In this document: positions 34,001 through 45,290 of the stretch, one piece after another | Layout: each line of letters starts with the position of its first letter | Position numbering within the stretch: the first letter of the stretch is position 1 | Assembly (NCBI RefSeq): GCF_958450345.1 | Contig: NC_088780.1 | Location: 92,330,226-92,394,225 of the forward strand | Source: Calliphora vicina | Taxonomy: Eukaryota; Arthropoda; Insecta; Diptera; Calliphoridae | DNA: 64,000 nucleotides | Direction of reading: 5' to 3' | Translations under genes and position numbers: made by a program | The notes under the pieces: model-generated | The model's input: only the letters and a program-made list of their open reading frames with translations | The model's database searches: none | Told to the model about the DNA's origin: nothing

Positions 34001-37000
34001 AACTTGAATATAACAATAATTTCTGTAGAAAATCTTTAGTATAACAATATTTTCTGTAGAAAATCTTGTGTATGACGATATTTTCTATAGAAAATCTTGT
34101 GTAGAACAATATTTTCTATAGAAAATCTTGTGTAGAACAATATTTTCTATAGAAAATCTTGTGTAGAACAATATTTTCTATAGAAAATCTTGTGTAGAAC
34201 AATATTTTCTATAGAAAATCTTGTGTAGAACAATATTTTATACAGAAAATCTTGTGTAGAACAATATTTTCTGTAGAAAATCTTGTGTAGAACAATATTT
34301 TCTGTAGAAAATCTTGTGTAGAACAATATTTTCTGTAGAAAATCTTGTGTAGAACAATATTTTCTGTAGAAAATCTTGTGTAGAACAATATTTTCTGTAG
34401 AAAATCTTGTGTAGAACAATATTTTCTGTAGAAAATCTTGTGTAGAACAATATTTTCTGTAGAAAATCTTGTGTAGAACAATATTTTCTATAGAAAATCT
34501 TGTGTAGAACAATATTTTCTGTAGAAAATCTTGTCTATAACAATATTTTCTGTAGAAAATCTTGTGCAGAACAACATTTTCTGTAGAAAATCTTGTGTAG
34601 AACAACATTTTCTGTAGAAAATCTTGTGTAGAACAATATTTTCTGTAGAAAATCTTGTGTAAAACAATATTTTCTACAGAAAATCTTGTGTAGAACAATA
34701 TTTTCTACAGAAAATCTTGTGTAGAACAATATTTTCTACAGAAAATCTTGTGTAGAATAATATTTTCTACAGAAAATCTTGTGTAGAACAATATTTTCTA
34801 CAGAAAATCTTGTGTAGAACAATATTTTCTACAGAAAATCTTGTGTAGAACAATATTTTCTGTAGAAAATCTTGTGTAGAACAATATTTTCTGTAGAAAA
34901 TCTTGTGTAGAACAATATTTTCTATAGAAAATCTAGTGTAGAACAATATTTTCTGTAGAAAATCTTGAGTAGAACAATATTTTCTGTAGAAAAACTTGTC
35001 TATAACAATATTTTCTGTAGAAAATCTTGTGCAGAACAACATTTTCTGTAGAAAATCTTGTGTAGAACAACATTTTCTGTAGAAAATCTTGTGTAGAACA
35101 ATATTTTCTGTAGAAAATCTTGTGTAAAACAATATTTTCTACAGAAAATCTTGTGTAGAACAATATTTTCTACAGAAAATCTTGTGTAGAACAATATTTT
35201 CTACAGAAAATCTTGTGTAGAATAATATTTTCTACAGAAAATCTTGTGTAGAACAATATTTTCTACAGAAAATCTTGTGTAGAACAATATTTTCTACAGA
35301 AAATCTTGTGTAGAACAATATTTTCTGTAGAAAATCTTGTGTAGAACAATATTTTCTGTAGAAAATCTTGTGTAGAACAATATTTTCTGTAGAAAATCTT
35401 GTGTAGAACAATATTTTCTATAGAAAATCTAGTGTAGAACAATATTTTCTGTAGAAAATCTTGAGTAGAACAATATTTTCTGTAGAAAAACTTGAATATA
35501 ACAATAATTTCTGTAGAAAATCTTTAGTATAACAATATTTTCTGTAGAAAATCTTGTGTATGACGATATTTTCTATAGAAAATCTTGTGTAGAACAATAT
35601 TTTCTACAGAAAATCTTGTGTAGAACAATATTTTCTACAGAAAATCTTGTGTAGAACAATATTTTCTGTAGAAAATCTTGTGTAGAACAATATTTTCTGT
35701 AGAAAATCTTGTGTAGAACAATATTTTCTGTAGAAAATCTTGTGTAGAACAATATTTTCTGTAGAAAATCTTGTGTAGAACAATATTTTCTATAGAAAAT
35801 CTAGTGTAGAACAATATTTTCTGTAGAAAATCTTGAGTAGAACAATATTTTCTGTAGAAAAACTTGAATATAACAATAATTTCTGTAGAAAATCTTTAGT
35901 ATAACAATATTTTCTGTAGAAAATCTTGTGTATGACGATATTTTCTATAGAAAATCTTGTGTAGAACAATATTTTCTACAGAAAATCTTGTGTAGAACAA
36001 TATTTTCTACAGAAAATCTTGTGTAGAACAATATTTTCTGTAGAAAATCTTGTGTAGAACAATATTTTCTGTAGAAAATCTTGTGTAGAACAACATTTTC
36101 TATAGAAAATCTTGTGTAGAACAATATTTTCTATAGAAAATCTTGTGTAGAACAATATTTTCTATAGAAAATCTTGTGTAGAACAACATTTTCTGTAGAA
36201 AATCTTGTGTAGAACAACATTTTCTATAGAAAATCTTGTGTAGAACAATATTTTCTATAGAGCAATATTTTCTATAGAAAATCTTGTGTAGAACAATATT
36301 TTTTATAGAAAATCTTGTGTAGAACAATATTTTCTATAGAAAATCTTGTGTAGAACAATATTTTCTATAGAAAATCTTGTGTAGAACAATATTTTCTATA
36401 GAAAATCTTGTGTAGAACAATATTTTCTATAGAAAATCTTGTGTAGAACAATATTTTCTATAGAAAATCTTGTGTAGAACAATATTTTCTATAGAAAATC
36501 TTGTGTAGAACAATATTTTCTATAGAAAATCTTGTGTAGAACAATATTTTCTATAGAAAATCTTGTGTAGAACAATATTTTCTATAGAGCAATATTTTCT
36601 ATAGAAAATCTTGTGTAGAACAATATTTTCTATAGAAAATCTTGTGTAGAACAACATTTTCTATAGAAAATCTTGTGTAGAACAACATTTTCTATAGAAA
36701 ATCTTGTGTAGAACAACATTTTCTATAGAAAATCTTGTGTAGAACAACATTTTCTATAGAAAATCTTGTGTAGAACAACATTTTCTATAGAAAATCTTGT
36801 GTAGAACAACATTTTCTATAGAAAATCTTGTGTAGAACAACATTTTCTATAGAAAATCTTGTGTAGAACAACATTTTCTATAGAAAATCTTGTGTAGAAC
36901 AACATTTTCTATAGAAAATCTTGTGTAGAACAACATTTTCTATAGAAAATCTTGTGTAGAACAACATTTTCTATAGAAAATCTTGTGTAGAACAACATTT

Positions 37001-37690
37001 TCTATAGAAAATCTTGTGTAGAACAATATTTTCTATAGAAAATCTTGTGTAGAACAATATTTTCTATAGAAAATCTTGCGTAGAACAATATTTTCTATAA
37101 ACAATCTTGTGTATAACAATATTTGCTGTATAAAATCTTAAGTATAACTATATTTTCTGTTGAAAATCTTGAGTGTAACATTTTTCTATAGAAAATAAAA
37201 TAATTTTCTATAGAAAATCTTGTCTATAACTATATTTTTTGGACATGTTGTGTATAACAGTATTTCCTATAGAAAATCGTATGAAAAACAGCATTTTCTT
37301 TAAAAATCTTGTCTATTATAAAGCATTTTCTATAGAAAATCTCGTATTCAACAGCACTTTCTATAGACAATTTTGTGATAACAGACGACTGTTTACAACA
37401 TAAAGCTACAGTAATATTAAAATTTTGAGTACTCTGGTGATGAAGAAAGTAATTTTTTAATACTATTTTAATACGGAACAAAAATATAATTTTCCATCCC
37501 TGTATATGAGATTTAAAGAAAAGAAAATCTTAAAATAGGAGAACACATATGGAACCGTAACAGCAAATCCAATATAGAATCGTTTACATAATCTGTTGAA
37601 ATTTCATAAAATTTTATAGAAATTGCAAACGGAATGACAAACTTACATATACATATGATGAAGGGTATTAAAAGAATTAAACACAACAAT
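31096..37690 (+). mobile_element. Family A (mini-me-like) element inflated by a minisatellite
   Basis: The 5' end 'acaagtaagagagctatatt' + 'cggctgtgccgaatctt' is present. 'atctatcattagatatccat' then matches the copies at 38875 and 56120. At 'ataggtcaaaa' (31388-31398) the normal sequence is replaced by the minisatellite. The element's 3' side returns at 37625-37680 with 'caaacggaatgacaaactta' and 'atgatgaagggtatt', as in the copy ending at 39275. The GTCY tract normally in between is absent. Confidence 0.75.
31394..37375. repeat. 31-bp minisatellite array, ~190 copies
   Basis: The unit is tctatagaaaatcttgtgta + gaacaatattt (31 bp). Each unit has inverted arms (ctatagaaaat / attttctatag), so it can form a hairpin. 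Variants at one dinucleotide (tatag, tgtag, tacag) and cgtag/ctata subtypes alternate in blocks. A marked variant ('aataatttctgtagaaaatc' + 'tttagtataac') recurs at 32527, 32961, 33426, 34015, 35503 and 35875. All intervals are exact multiples of 31 (434, 465, 589, 1488, 372), showing higher-order duplication. A block at 34530 is repeated at 34995 (465 bp). Units decay after about 37110. The minus-strand ORFs of 60-183 codons here are open only because the unit lacks minus-strand stops. They are not genes. Confidence 0.97.
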
Positions 37691-37774
37691 CGAACAAAAA
37701 GCTTTTTCTGAAATGTTTGTTATTTACTTTCATGTTTAAAAACGGCTAAAAAAATAGAATAACAATATGGGAGT
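37376..37774. other. Element remnant and AT-rich sequence
   Basis: Contains the 3' remnant of the family A element (to about 37690). The rest is featureless. The minus ORF 37230-37481 is mostly decayed minisatellite. Confidence 0.45.
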
Positions 37775-37964
37775 CAAGGCGAATTGTTTAGACAAGTGAA
37801 CTGTCAATTCACTTGTGATTGTTGTGGCGAAAAATACAACAAACCCAAAAGCAAAAACAACAACAGGCAACTTTGACAGTTCGACTATCTTTTAACAAAA
37901 ACAAAGTACCTGTTGTTTTTGTACATGTTGTAATTCTGTCGTCACCTTCTATAGATTCGCCTTG
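37775..37964. mobile_element. MITE (family M), copy 1
   Basis: The inverted ends are caaggcgaat and attcgccttg. The interior, with 'ttgttgtggcgaaaaataca' + 'acaaac' and 'aacaacaggcaa(a)ctttgacag', matches the copy at 38459-38686. The flanks 'atgggagt' and 'cttggagt' agree at 6 of 8 positions, weakly suggesting an old 8-bp duplication. Confidence 0.7.
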
Positions 37965-38458
37965 CTTGGAGTGGTTGCGTTGCTCAATTATTTGTTGACA
38001 ATAGCAACATACAACAACAAAAATGAAATAAGCGCAAAAGCAACGTGCTCAAACAACGTGGTTGTTGTTTTTGTGCAATATGTGTTCTGTGCAGTGTTAC
38101 CATATGTCAAGTTTTCCTTTTTTAGCAAGGTTTTTGAGACGCAAAAAGTTTTATTTTTAAAAAAAAAAAGTTTTTTTGGAAAATTGATACCAATAAGTTG
38201 AACCGATGATTTCAAAATGATAGTCCCCAAATTCATTCACTAAATGGGGAGATTGATTTGAATATATTGAAAGTGTCTCCAGCACTAAATTCACATAAAT
38301 TATCTCAGTTTGATTACATATATGTACGAATTGGGTTTTTTAATTTTAGTATGTACTTAGAAATAAAAAGTTTTCTTCAAAAAATATTTAGCAACACTGG
38401 TTCTGTGTACGCGTGAGAGAGTTGCTCTTTTGAGAACACATTATAAAAAGCTCTCTCT
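37965..38458. other. No recognisable gene
   Basis: Rich in caa/ttg trinucleotides. 'caacaacaaaaatg' and 'ttgttgtttttgtg' form a loose inverted pair at 38010-38085. The ORFs at 37962-38236 are unrecognised. Confidence 0.4.
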
Positions 38459-38686
38459 CAAGGCGAATTTATATACCAGGTGGTGTTGATAATGTTGTTT
38501 TGATGTTTGAGCTGTCAATTATCCTATGATTGTTGCGGCGAATGCTACAACAAACGTAAAAGTAACAAAAACAACAGGCAAACTTTGACAGCTTAAACCA
38601 CATAAACAAAAACAAATTGCAAGTGGTTTTTGTAAATGTTGTACTTGTTGTAGAATCGACACCACCTGGTATATAAATTCGCGTTG
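38459..38686. mobile_element. MITE (family M), copy 2
   Basis: It has longer inverted ends than copy 1: 'caaggcgaatttatatacca' + 'ggtggtg', and the inverse 'caccacctggtatataaatt' + 'cgcgttg'. No 8-bp duplication is visible. The overlapping minus ORFs at 38469-38785 are shadows. Confidence 0.75.
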
Positions 38687-38821
38687 CTGAAGATTGACAA
38701 AAAAACACATACGTATATACATACAAATAAAGCTTTGTTTGTTATTATACATATATTTGCATGACATCATTGAAAACAATAACAAATTACATTGTGTTTT
38801 GGTTTTATGGTTATATCTCAG

Positions 38822-39275
38822 CCCAGGTCCAACTTACTATGGTCTTATATACGTCGATGCAAAGGTCTTTGAAATATCTATCATTAGATATCCATATTGT
38901 CTATATTAATGACTTAGTAATCCAGATATAGGTCAAAAATAGGTAAAAAATCGAGGTTGTCCTGGTTTTTTCCTTATATCTCAGCCATTTGTGGACCGAT
39001 TTTCTCGATTTTAAATAGCAACCGAGCCGGAAGAATTCCGGAGATATTGATATATGAATCATGTATGTATGTTATTTGGGGGCTTCGGAAAGTTGATTTC
39101 AACACACAGACGGACAGACGGACAGACGGACAGACGGACATGACTATATCGATTCCACTATCTATAACGATCCAGAATATATATACTTTATGGGGTCGCA
39201 AATGAAAAATGTGGAAATTACAAACGGAATGACAAACTTATATATACCCTTGCCACTCATGGTGAAGGGTATAAT
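38822..39275 (+). repeat. Family A (mini-me-like) repeat with GTCY tract
   Basis: 'ccaacttactatggtcttat' and 'ttagatatccat' are followed by 'atctcagccatttgtggacc'. Then comes a clean (GACAGACG)n tract at 39105-39140, and the 3' end has 'aacggaatgacaaacttata' and 'ggtgaagggtataataa'. The GTCY microsatellite is characteristic of mini-me elements. The 5' hairpin end is missing. The overlapping ORFs at 38957-39205 are repeat-internal. Confidence 0.75.
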
Positions 39276-39539
39276 AAGAAATTTGGTCCGAATATTTTAT
39301 AACAATAAAAATATAATGATATAAATGTGAGAAAATATGTTTATTTAAAAAAAAAATTTTTGGTCAAGTTGTAGAAAATTTTTATGTGTTCGCGGTGAAT
39401 ATGTTTGAATTGACACAGTCGAATATAACACACTTGTGTGTTAAAACAGACCTCATGCATACATATTTGTGGAAATATTTGAAAAAATAATTGACAATCA
39501 CGTGGAATTTAGCAAACAATTTTTGTCTTAAATTCCTGT

Positions 39540-41045
39540 CCACCACTGTATGTGGGAGCTATGACCTATTATGGTTCGATTGTCATAAAATATTTTAACG
39601 TGATTTTTATGTATTTATATGAGAGCTGTGGCCAATTTGGACCAATATTCACAAAATTCAGTATTATGATTTTTGAATACAAATTACTGATCTGTGTACT
39701 ATTTTGGTTTAATATATATATGCTATGACCTGTTATGGTCCTAAATATTTGAGGGCCATTTTTGTAGAATTTCATATAAACAACGCTATTAACAAAAGTG
39801 GACCTATGCCGAATTATGGACGAATATTTAAAAAATCTTGTAGTATGATTCTTGGATACAAATTACTGATTGGTGTAAAATTTTGGTTCAGTATAGATTT
39901 TTTTGGATATTTGTGCAGGTTAATGTGTTTTCGTGAAGTGGTTCTTATATGGAGGCTATGACCAATTATGGGCCTATCATCATAAAATTTGGTATATCGA
40001 TTTTTGTATATATTGAATAAATTTGTTTCGAATTTCAACCTGATAACTATATTTATAAGAAATTTATGAGGATTTTAGTGATTTTCGGGAGTGGACCTTA
40101 TATGGGAGCTATGGTTAAATATGGACCGATATTGACAAAATCCGTAAGTATGATTACTGGATACAAATTATCCAGTAATCATAATTTAATTATGATTAAT
40201 TTAATTTTGATATTGATATTTTTAGATATTTATGTATGTTATTGTGTTTTTCGGAAGTGGTCCTTATATGGGAGCTATAACCAATTATCGGCCGATCTTC
40301 ATAGAATTAGTTACAACGATTTTGGTATATATGGGGATTATTTATGTCGAATTTCAACTTGATAGCAACATTTATAAGACATTTATGCTTATTTAAGGGA
40401 TTTTCTGAACTGTTCTTTATATGGGGGCTATGGTCAAATAGGGGCCGATCCACGAAAAATTTTGTAATATAATTTTTTTTACCACGAAACTTATTTTTGC
40501 TGAATTTTTTATGGATATTCCTATTCTGTAGGCATTTATAGATCATATAACCATATTTCGGGAATAAATTGGTATGGGGGCTAGGAGAAATCATGGACCG
40601 ATTCTTATAATTTTCACCAGAGTTACTCCTTTTATCATAAAAGTAACGAGTGCAAAATTTTATGATATTAGCTGCAACATATTTACAAATATGACCAAGA
40701 ATATGTGAAAATTATCAATTTTTTTTTGAGGTTGTCCCACATTTTAATTCATAACTTTGGTTCCACTGTACCGATTTGGCTGATTTCCAATACCAAATTG
40801 CTTAGGACAATAATAAACATGTTTCTTGCAACTCTACTAAGTTTGTTTGCGTATTTTTGACGTGAGCGTGTTTTACAGAGACGGACAGACGCACAGACAG
40901 ACATGGCTCAATCGACTTAGAATTTCATAAGGATAAATAATATGTATACTTTGTTGGGTCTCAGATGAATATTTCTCATGTTACACATGGAATGACAAAC
41001 TTATATATACCCTCATTCACCACTGATGGTGGTGGAGGGTATAAA
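39540..41045 (+). repeat. Extended mini-me-like repeat with ~150-bp degenerate units
   Basis: A motif of the form 'ccttatatgggagctatgac' + 'caattatgg(a)cc' returns at about 39550, 39617, 39720, 39800, 39940, 40090, 40257, 40408 and 40568. The spacing is roughly 70-170 bp, settling to about 150. A GTCY-like tract (gacggacagacgcacagacag) lies at 40880, and the end 'ggaatgacaaacttatatat' 'accctc...ggtggtggagggtata' closes it. The ORFs at 39569-40594 in both strands are repeat shadows. Confidence 0.7.
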
Positions 41046-41599
41046 AAATCGTAAAATATTTTATAGAAGTGTAATAACGTGGTTCTGCCTTTATTTTGTC
41101 GCAAAAATCCTAGTTAAAATTTCAAGAATTTTGGTGTGATTAATTCTCACACAAGAGTGTTGAATTCACATGGTACCCGTATATGTGAGAGAGTAATATT
41201 GAGTAATAGAGAGTTGGACTTCTTGGTATACTTTGGTTAAAATCCTTTCTATTTAGTTGTCAATGAATTCAAATTTTATTTCACCAAAATTAAAAATTTT
41301 ACTTTTGTTTATATGTTCAGCAAGTTAGCAGTTCTCAAACTTTTTTCAAAACAGCTTTCTTCGATCGTGACCTAACTGCACGTTCGACATTTAGCTTTTC
41401 GATGTTTTTGTTGTTGTTGAATCGGCTGTCGTGAAAACAAATTTTTCGTTGTGAAGCTGCCGTCTGATTGTAATATCTATAAACAGCTTGGAAATTTAAG
41501 TAAACAAAATTATCCAGCACCCAAAGCTCAATTTTAATGAAATACTTATTGTAAATTTCGAAAAATAAAGATTCAATAAAGAAAAATTAATAAAAACTA
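41046..41599. other. No recognisable gene
   Basis: The 61-aa minus ORF at 41335-41520 precedes the mariner relic but shows no transposase motif that I recognise. Confidence 0.4.
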
Positions 41600-41960
41600 T
41601 GCCCTCAAAATGATTCTTCAGAATGTCCAATGTGGCATGACCTGTGCGGATATGTCGTTGATGTCCATATCATTCAGTTAAGGCTAAAAGAAGTTGGTAA
41701 TCATTAACCTGGTTAACGTCGAAGTGCATTTGATGCTCTTGGTTCTCATGTGGATTGGTATCTGGCCACAATTTGATAATTTTGTTTGTTGACGTACCCA
41801 TTCCTCCATAAATGATTTTTTGTGCAGAATGTTACCCGAACAGAACATCTATTTTGATAAAACAATTTTATCATTCAATTACTAAATTTTTGAATGCTCC
41901 GTGGAGATTTGGCAACACAAACTGAATAACTAATAACCAATTCGACAGATTTAGTTTCAA
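41600..41960 (-). pseudogene. Mariner-family transposase relic
   Basis: On the minus strand, 41830 down to 41775 reads NHLWRNGYVNKQNYQI, corresponding to the region just after the first catalytic aspartate (DEAHFWLNGYVNKQNxRIW). Around 41690-41605 it reads VNQVNDYQLLLALTE*YGHQ and HATLDILKNHFEG, corresponding to VNGxRYRxMI...WFQQDGATxHTxxATLDLLKxxF. The QQDGA motif itself is lost and there are stops and frame changes. It is the same broad family as the relics at 4200 and 6540. Confidence 0.65.
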
Positions 41961-42783
41961 AAATATAGCCGCTATCAACTGTTATAGTTCGGAAGTTCAT
42001 ATTGGAAGACCCTTTACTTAAAGGCGTTAAATCAATTGTTATTTTTAAAATACTTCTGTATTTTAAAGATTACTCAAATTTCGCAAAAATAAAAGTGCCA
42101 TGTAATCACTTTCAGTAACATAAATCACATTTAAATACTCATGATACAAGTGCTCATGATACGCGTATCCAGAAAAATGTGCTCTAGTAATTTACTTTAA
42201 AAATTATTTAAAAATACAATACACAATATACCTTTATAGGGATTCGTATATTTTTTTTTACTTAAATTCTATTGTCGATATGCGAATACTTTTATTCCGT
42301 TTCATTCTTTTGTATTATTTTGTGTGTATAAAATAAGTGGTGGTATCGATTACATGATAACGCACAATCTATTAACATATTACATCAAAATCAACATCAG
42401 AATCAACGGAAACAACAACAGCAACATCAATACAATTGTATAACACCCCTCAAACATGCGTGCAATTGCTATTTTTTATCATTTTTTTTGTTTTAAATTT
42501 TAAAACATTTTTCACTCTTATGTCAATGTGTCAAAGAACGGCAAGTAAATAATAGCGATACCCACCAACAATGTATATTTTTTTAAATACGTTGTTTATA
42601 CAAGCTTACATGTATAGTAAACATTGTAACGTATCGCAGTCTACACCTCTATTTATAATTATAAGTACGTAAGTGATATAACATTTGTGGTCTTTTTGAA
42701 ATTTTATGATTACTAATGATATACATATCTATAACCAAACATTTCAGGTCAGTGAAAATTTATGTTTCACCGTTTTTGTTTAA
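41961..42783. other. No recognisable gene
   Basis: AT-rich, with a caa/aac-rich stretch at 42400-42430. Confidence 0.4.
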
Positions 42784-43354
42784 CCCTCCGTCATGCACAT
42801 GTATCTGGCCATATATTTTACGAATTTAACTGTGATTTAAATATATTTCTAATTTGGCTAGGGGTTTGAGTCTCCAGGTACCCTCTATAAAAATTGTTAG
42901 GTATCGATTTATGAAAAAACACATTAAAAAAAAACAACAAACTAAATTTATGTGGATTTTTTAATCTATACATCGTATACGTAGCTCATGTATCTGGCCA
43001 GATACATACACATTTTGTAAGAAGAGCACTGTACTTTATTGGTATTTTTTTATTTTTTTAATTGCTTACCTGAAGCTGTATAGGAGTTTTTTTAATTTAG
43101 AATTAATTAAAATTTACTTTATAACTATGAAATTTAATTGAAATGAACAACTATTTTTTTTTGAAATTAAACACAAAAATAAAATTTTTCTTGTTTTATT
43201 TCTCATAAATTTTGTTTGCACGGGTAGGTGGTTTCGCATGCACTAAGAACAAAAAAAATAGAAAATATATATCTGCCTGGCGTGATAACAATATAACAAT
43301 GGCCAGATACATGCGCTACGTACCTGACTATCGGAACATGTGCATGACGGAGGG
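42784..43354. mobile_element. piggyBac-like MITE with TTAA target
   Basis: The perfect 19-bp inverted ends CCCTCCGTCATGCACATGT are flanked by TTAA at 42780-42783 and 43355-43358. CCC-initial ends plus TTAA duplications are the piggyBac signature. Internal copies of the palindrome gtatctggccagatac lie near 42985-43000 and, partly, at 42807 and 43300. They may be subterminal binding sites. No transposase. Confidence 0.9.
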
Positions 43355-43870
43355 TTAAACTTGATGATACTTCCTGATGTTCTCATACAAAGCATAACCA
43401 GACTAGGCCAATATTCTTATTTAGTACAGTAATACAATATCCAAAATCCATATTTAGCCGACCGACAACCGAAGTATTTATCTCGTCGGATTGTATTAAT
43501 TAACTAATCATAGGCAATAACATAGACGACAACTAGATAGGTAACTGAGAGCGAAAAATCTAAGAGGTTTACCTTATTTAAAACAACCGGTTACGTTTTA
43601 TGATAGTACTAACTGAACCCGGTCCGCGTTGCTGGAATTAGAAAACATGTGTTTTATATTGCATCTCGATCTCAATTTTAATAACAGTGTCGGCCAAAGT
43701 CGGTGATCCAACCTACATTTGGCGGCATTCCGGCTTTTTCTTCGTTTATTACTTCGTCGATTGTATTTTATTGTTTCGCCAGGCTCTTTCAATTGTATTT
43801 GGTCATTGAGCTTGTTAACATCATAATTAGTTGGTGCCAAAATTGCACGTTCCCACAGCCAATCCGATTA
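43355..43870. other. No recognisable gene
   Basis: The minus ORF 43598-43840 (80 aa, basic N-terminal half 'YNRRSNKRRKSRNAAKCRLD') and the plus ORF 43703-43891 overlap on opposite strands. Neither matches anything I recognise. Confidence 0.35.
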
Positions 43871-44575
43871 TTATACCCTACACCACCATAGTACGTATGT
43901 GCAGATGTTTGTAACTCCCAAAATTATTAATCTAACACCCAGCTTAAAGTATACCGATCGACTTGTAATCACTGAGTCGATTAAACAATGTAATTCTGAG
44001 TCGATTAAACAATGTCCGTCCGTCCGTGTAAACCTTGTGCGCAAAGTACATGTCGCAATTTTGAAGATATTTCAATAAAATTTGGTACATATAATTTTTT
44101 CGGCCCAACGACTAAGCCTATTGAAAATGGCTGAAATCGGTCCATTACTTCACCTAGCCCCCATACAAAACAAAATGTTTAATTTATATAGGTAACTACA
44201 CAAACTTCGTTCCAAATAAGTTTTATATATACGAAATTCATGTCACCAAATTTTGTTACGATCGATCCATAATTAGTCATAGCTTCCATATAGACCCGCT
44301 TCCGAAAATCACTTTAACGTGAATAAATCTCTTAAAAATGTTGATATACACACAAAATTTAACATAAATAACTTTCATATAAACATAAATAACACGACCT
44401 AATTTGATGGTGATCGGTCCATAACTGATCATAGCTCCCATAAAGGCCCACTTCCGAAAATCTGTCACGAATATAAATTATTGTTATTTTAAAAGAAAAA
44501 TGTTTTTGTTAACACATTTCCTTAGTGAGGGTATTATATAGTCGGTTTTGACCGACCATATTTTCGTACTTCTTT
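43871..44575 (-). repeat. Mini-me-like repeat (family B)
   Basis: It starts 'taccctacaccaccatag' and runs through a GTCCGTCCGTG tract (44016-44030) and several 'ctcccatatagacccgcttc' units. It ends in a hairpin, 'tagtcggttttgaccgacca' + 'tattttcgtactt'. A short local duplication of 'ctgagtcgattaaacaatgt' lies at 43975-44015. Confidence 0.75.
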
Positions 44576-44589
44576 GTAGTTGGATGTAA

Positions 44590-45012
44590 GAAATACCTTG
44601 TCTACAACGGCTTGAATATTCATTTGGATTTGGCAGAAGTTCGGGAACGAAATCTCATTTGTATCGAGATCAATTGGAATTTTTCTATTTCCGATGTCCA
44701 ACAATTTTTTTGATAATGTTTCGGCAGAAGGGTCTTACCGTAAATGCAGATGCATTTTTCTCGATAGCGTTCGGCTTATGTAGCTTCATTTCCAGTGAAA
44801 TAAATTTGAAGGAACTTTGCATCATTATTGGGAAGCACGAGCAATTATTCAATTCTGTGGTAAAATTGTCCTTGAACTTTAAAGGTGGACATGAAGCCTA
44901 CGTCATTTGAAAGCATGAGTTGCACTTTTGGATATTTTGAAGGAAGTTCATAGAAATAGGATTGCCACCGGAAATGTAACTTGGAAGCAGCTCAGGCGGT
45001 TCAATAACACAG
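44590..45012 (-). pseudogene. Helitron Rep/helicase, helitron-like N-domain relic
   Basis: The minus strand from 45004 downward reads EPPELLPSYISGGNPISMNF then LQNIQKCNSCFQMT and a stop. After a frame change it reads GFMSTFKVQGQFYHRIE*LL VLPNNDAKFLQIYFTGNEAT. This is the conserved start of the helitron-like N domain (PPELL...L.N.R.YNSAFQMTS... TFKIQGQIYHR.GSLLP...FLQIYFxGN). The rolling-circle nuclease and helicase parts are missing, and several stops show it is dead. It adjoins the family R element, which seems to have inserted beside or into it. Confidence 0.8.
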
Positions 45013-45290
45013 TGCAACAGTGAAAAAAACACACGATCATGACTATATTGGTTCGACTCTACTACCAAAGGGTAGTGAAACCCTATACTCAGTTTGTCCA
45101 TTTTGGTGACCGATTTTTTTTTATGGGCCCCCAAAGTTTCTGACAATCAGTTGGGCCTCTAAAAAAGTTGTCATCAGTTTTTGGTTAACAGCTAATTCAG
45201 ACTTTGTGATACGGCGTAACTTTGTATGGAAATAATATAGCTAAGAGTCCGCCAAATAAATTTTGTTAAAATTTGTTTACAAAATATAGC
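45013..45290 (+). mobile_element. Family R foldback, left arm only
   Basis: It begins CACAGTGCAACAGTG and follows 7280-7560 inward ('ggtagtgaaaccctatactc', 'gtccattttggtgaccg', 'aataatatagctaagagtcc'). It then changes to unrelated AT-rich sequence. The mirror arm is absent. Confidence 0.65.

Noticed and set aside
31900..36330. Long minus-strand ORFs (up to 183 codons) with a repeating MFYTRFSTENIVLHKIFYRK pattern
   Set aside because: They are the 31-bp minisatellite read in rotating frames. Start and end depend only on unit variants.
31394..37375. CRISPR-like regular array
   Set aside because: Units are contiguous with no unique spacers, and the context is eukaryotic repeat DNA.
39569..40594. 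Cluster of 68-98 codon ORFs on both strands
   Set aside because: They coincide with the degenerate ~150-bp mini-me-like units and show no protein motif.
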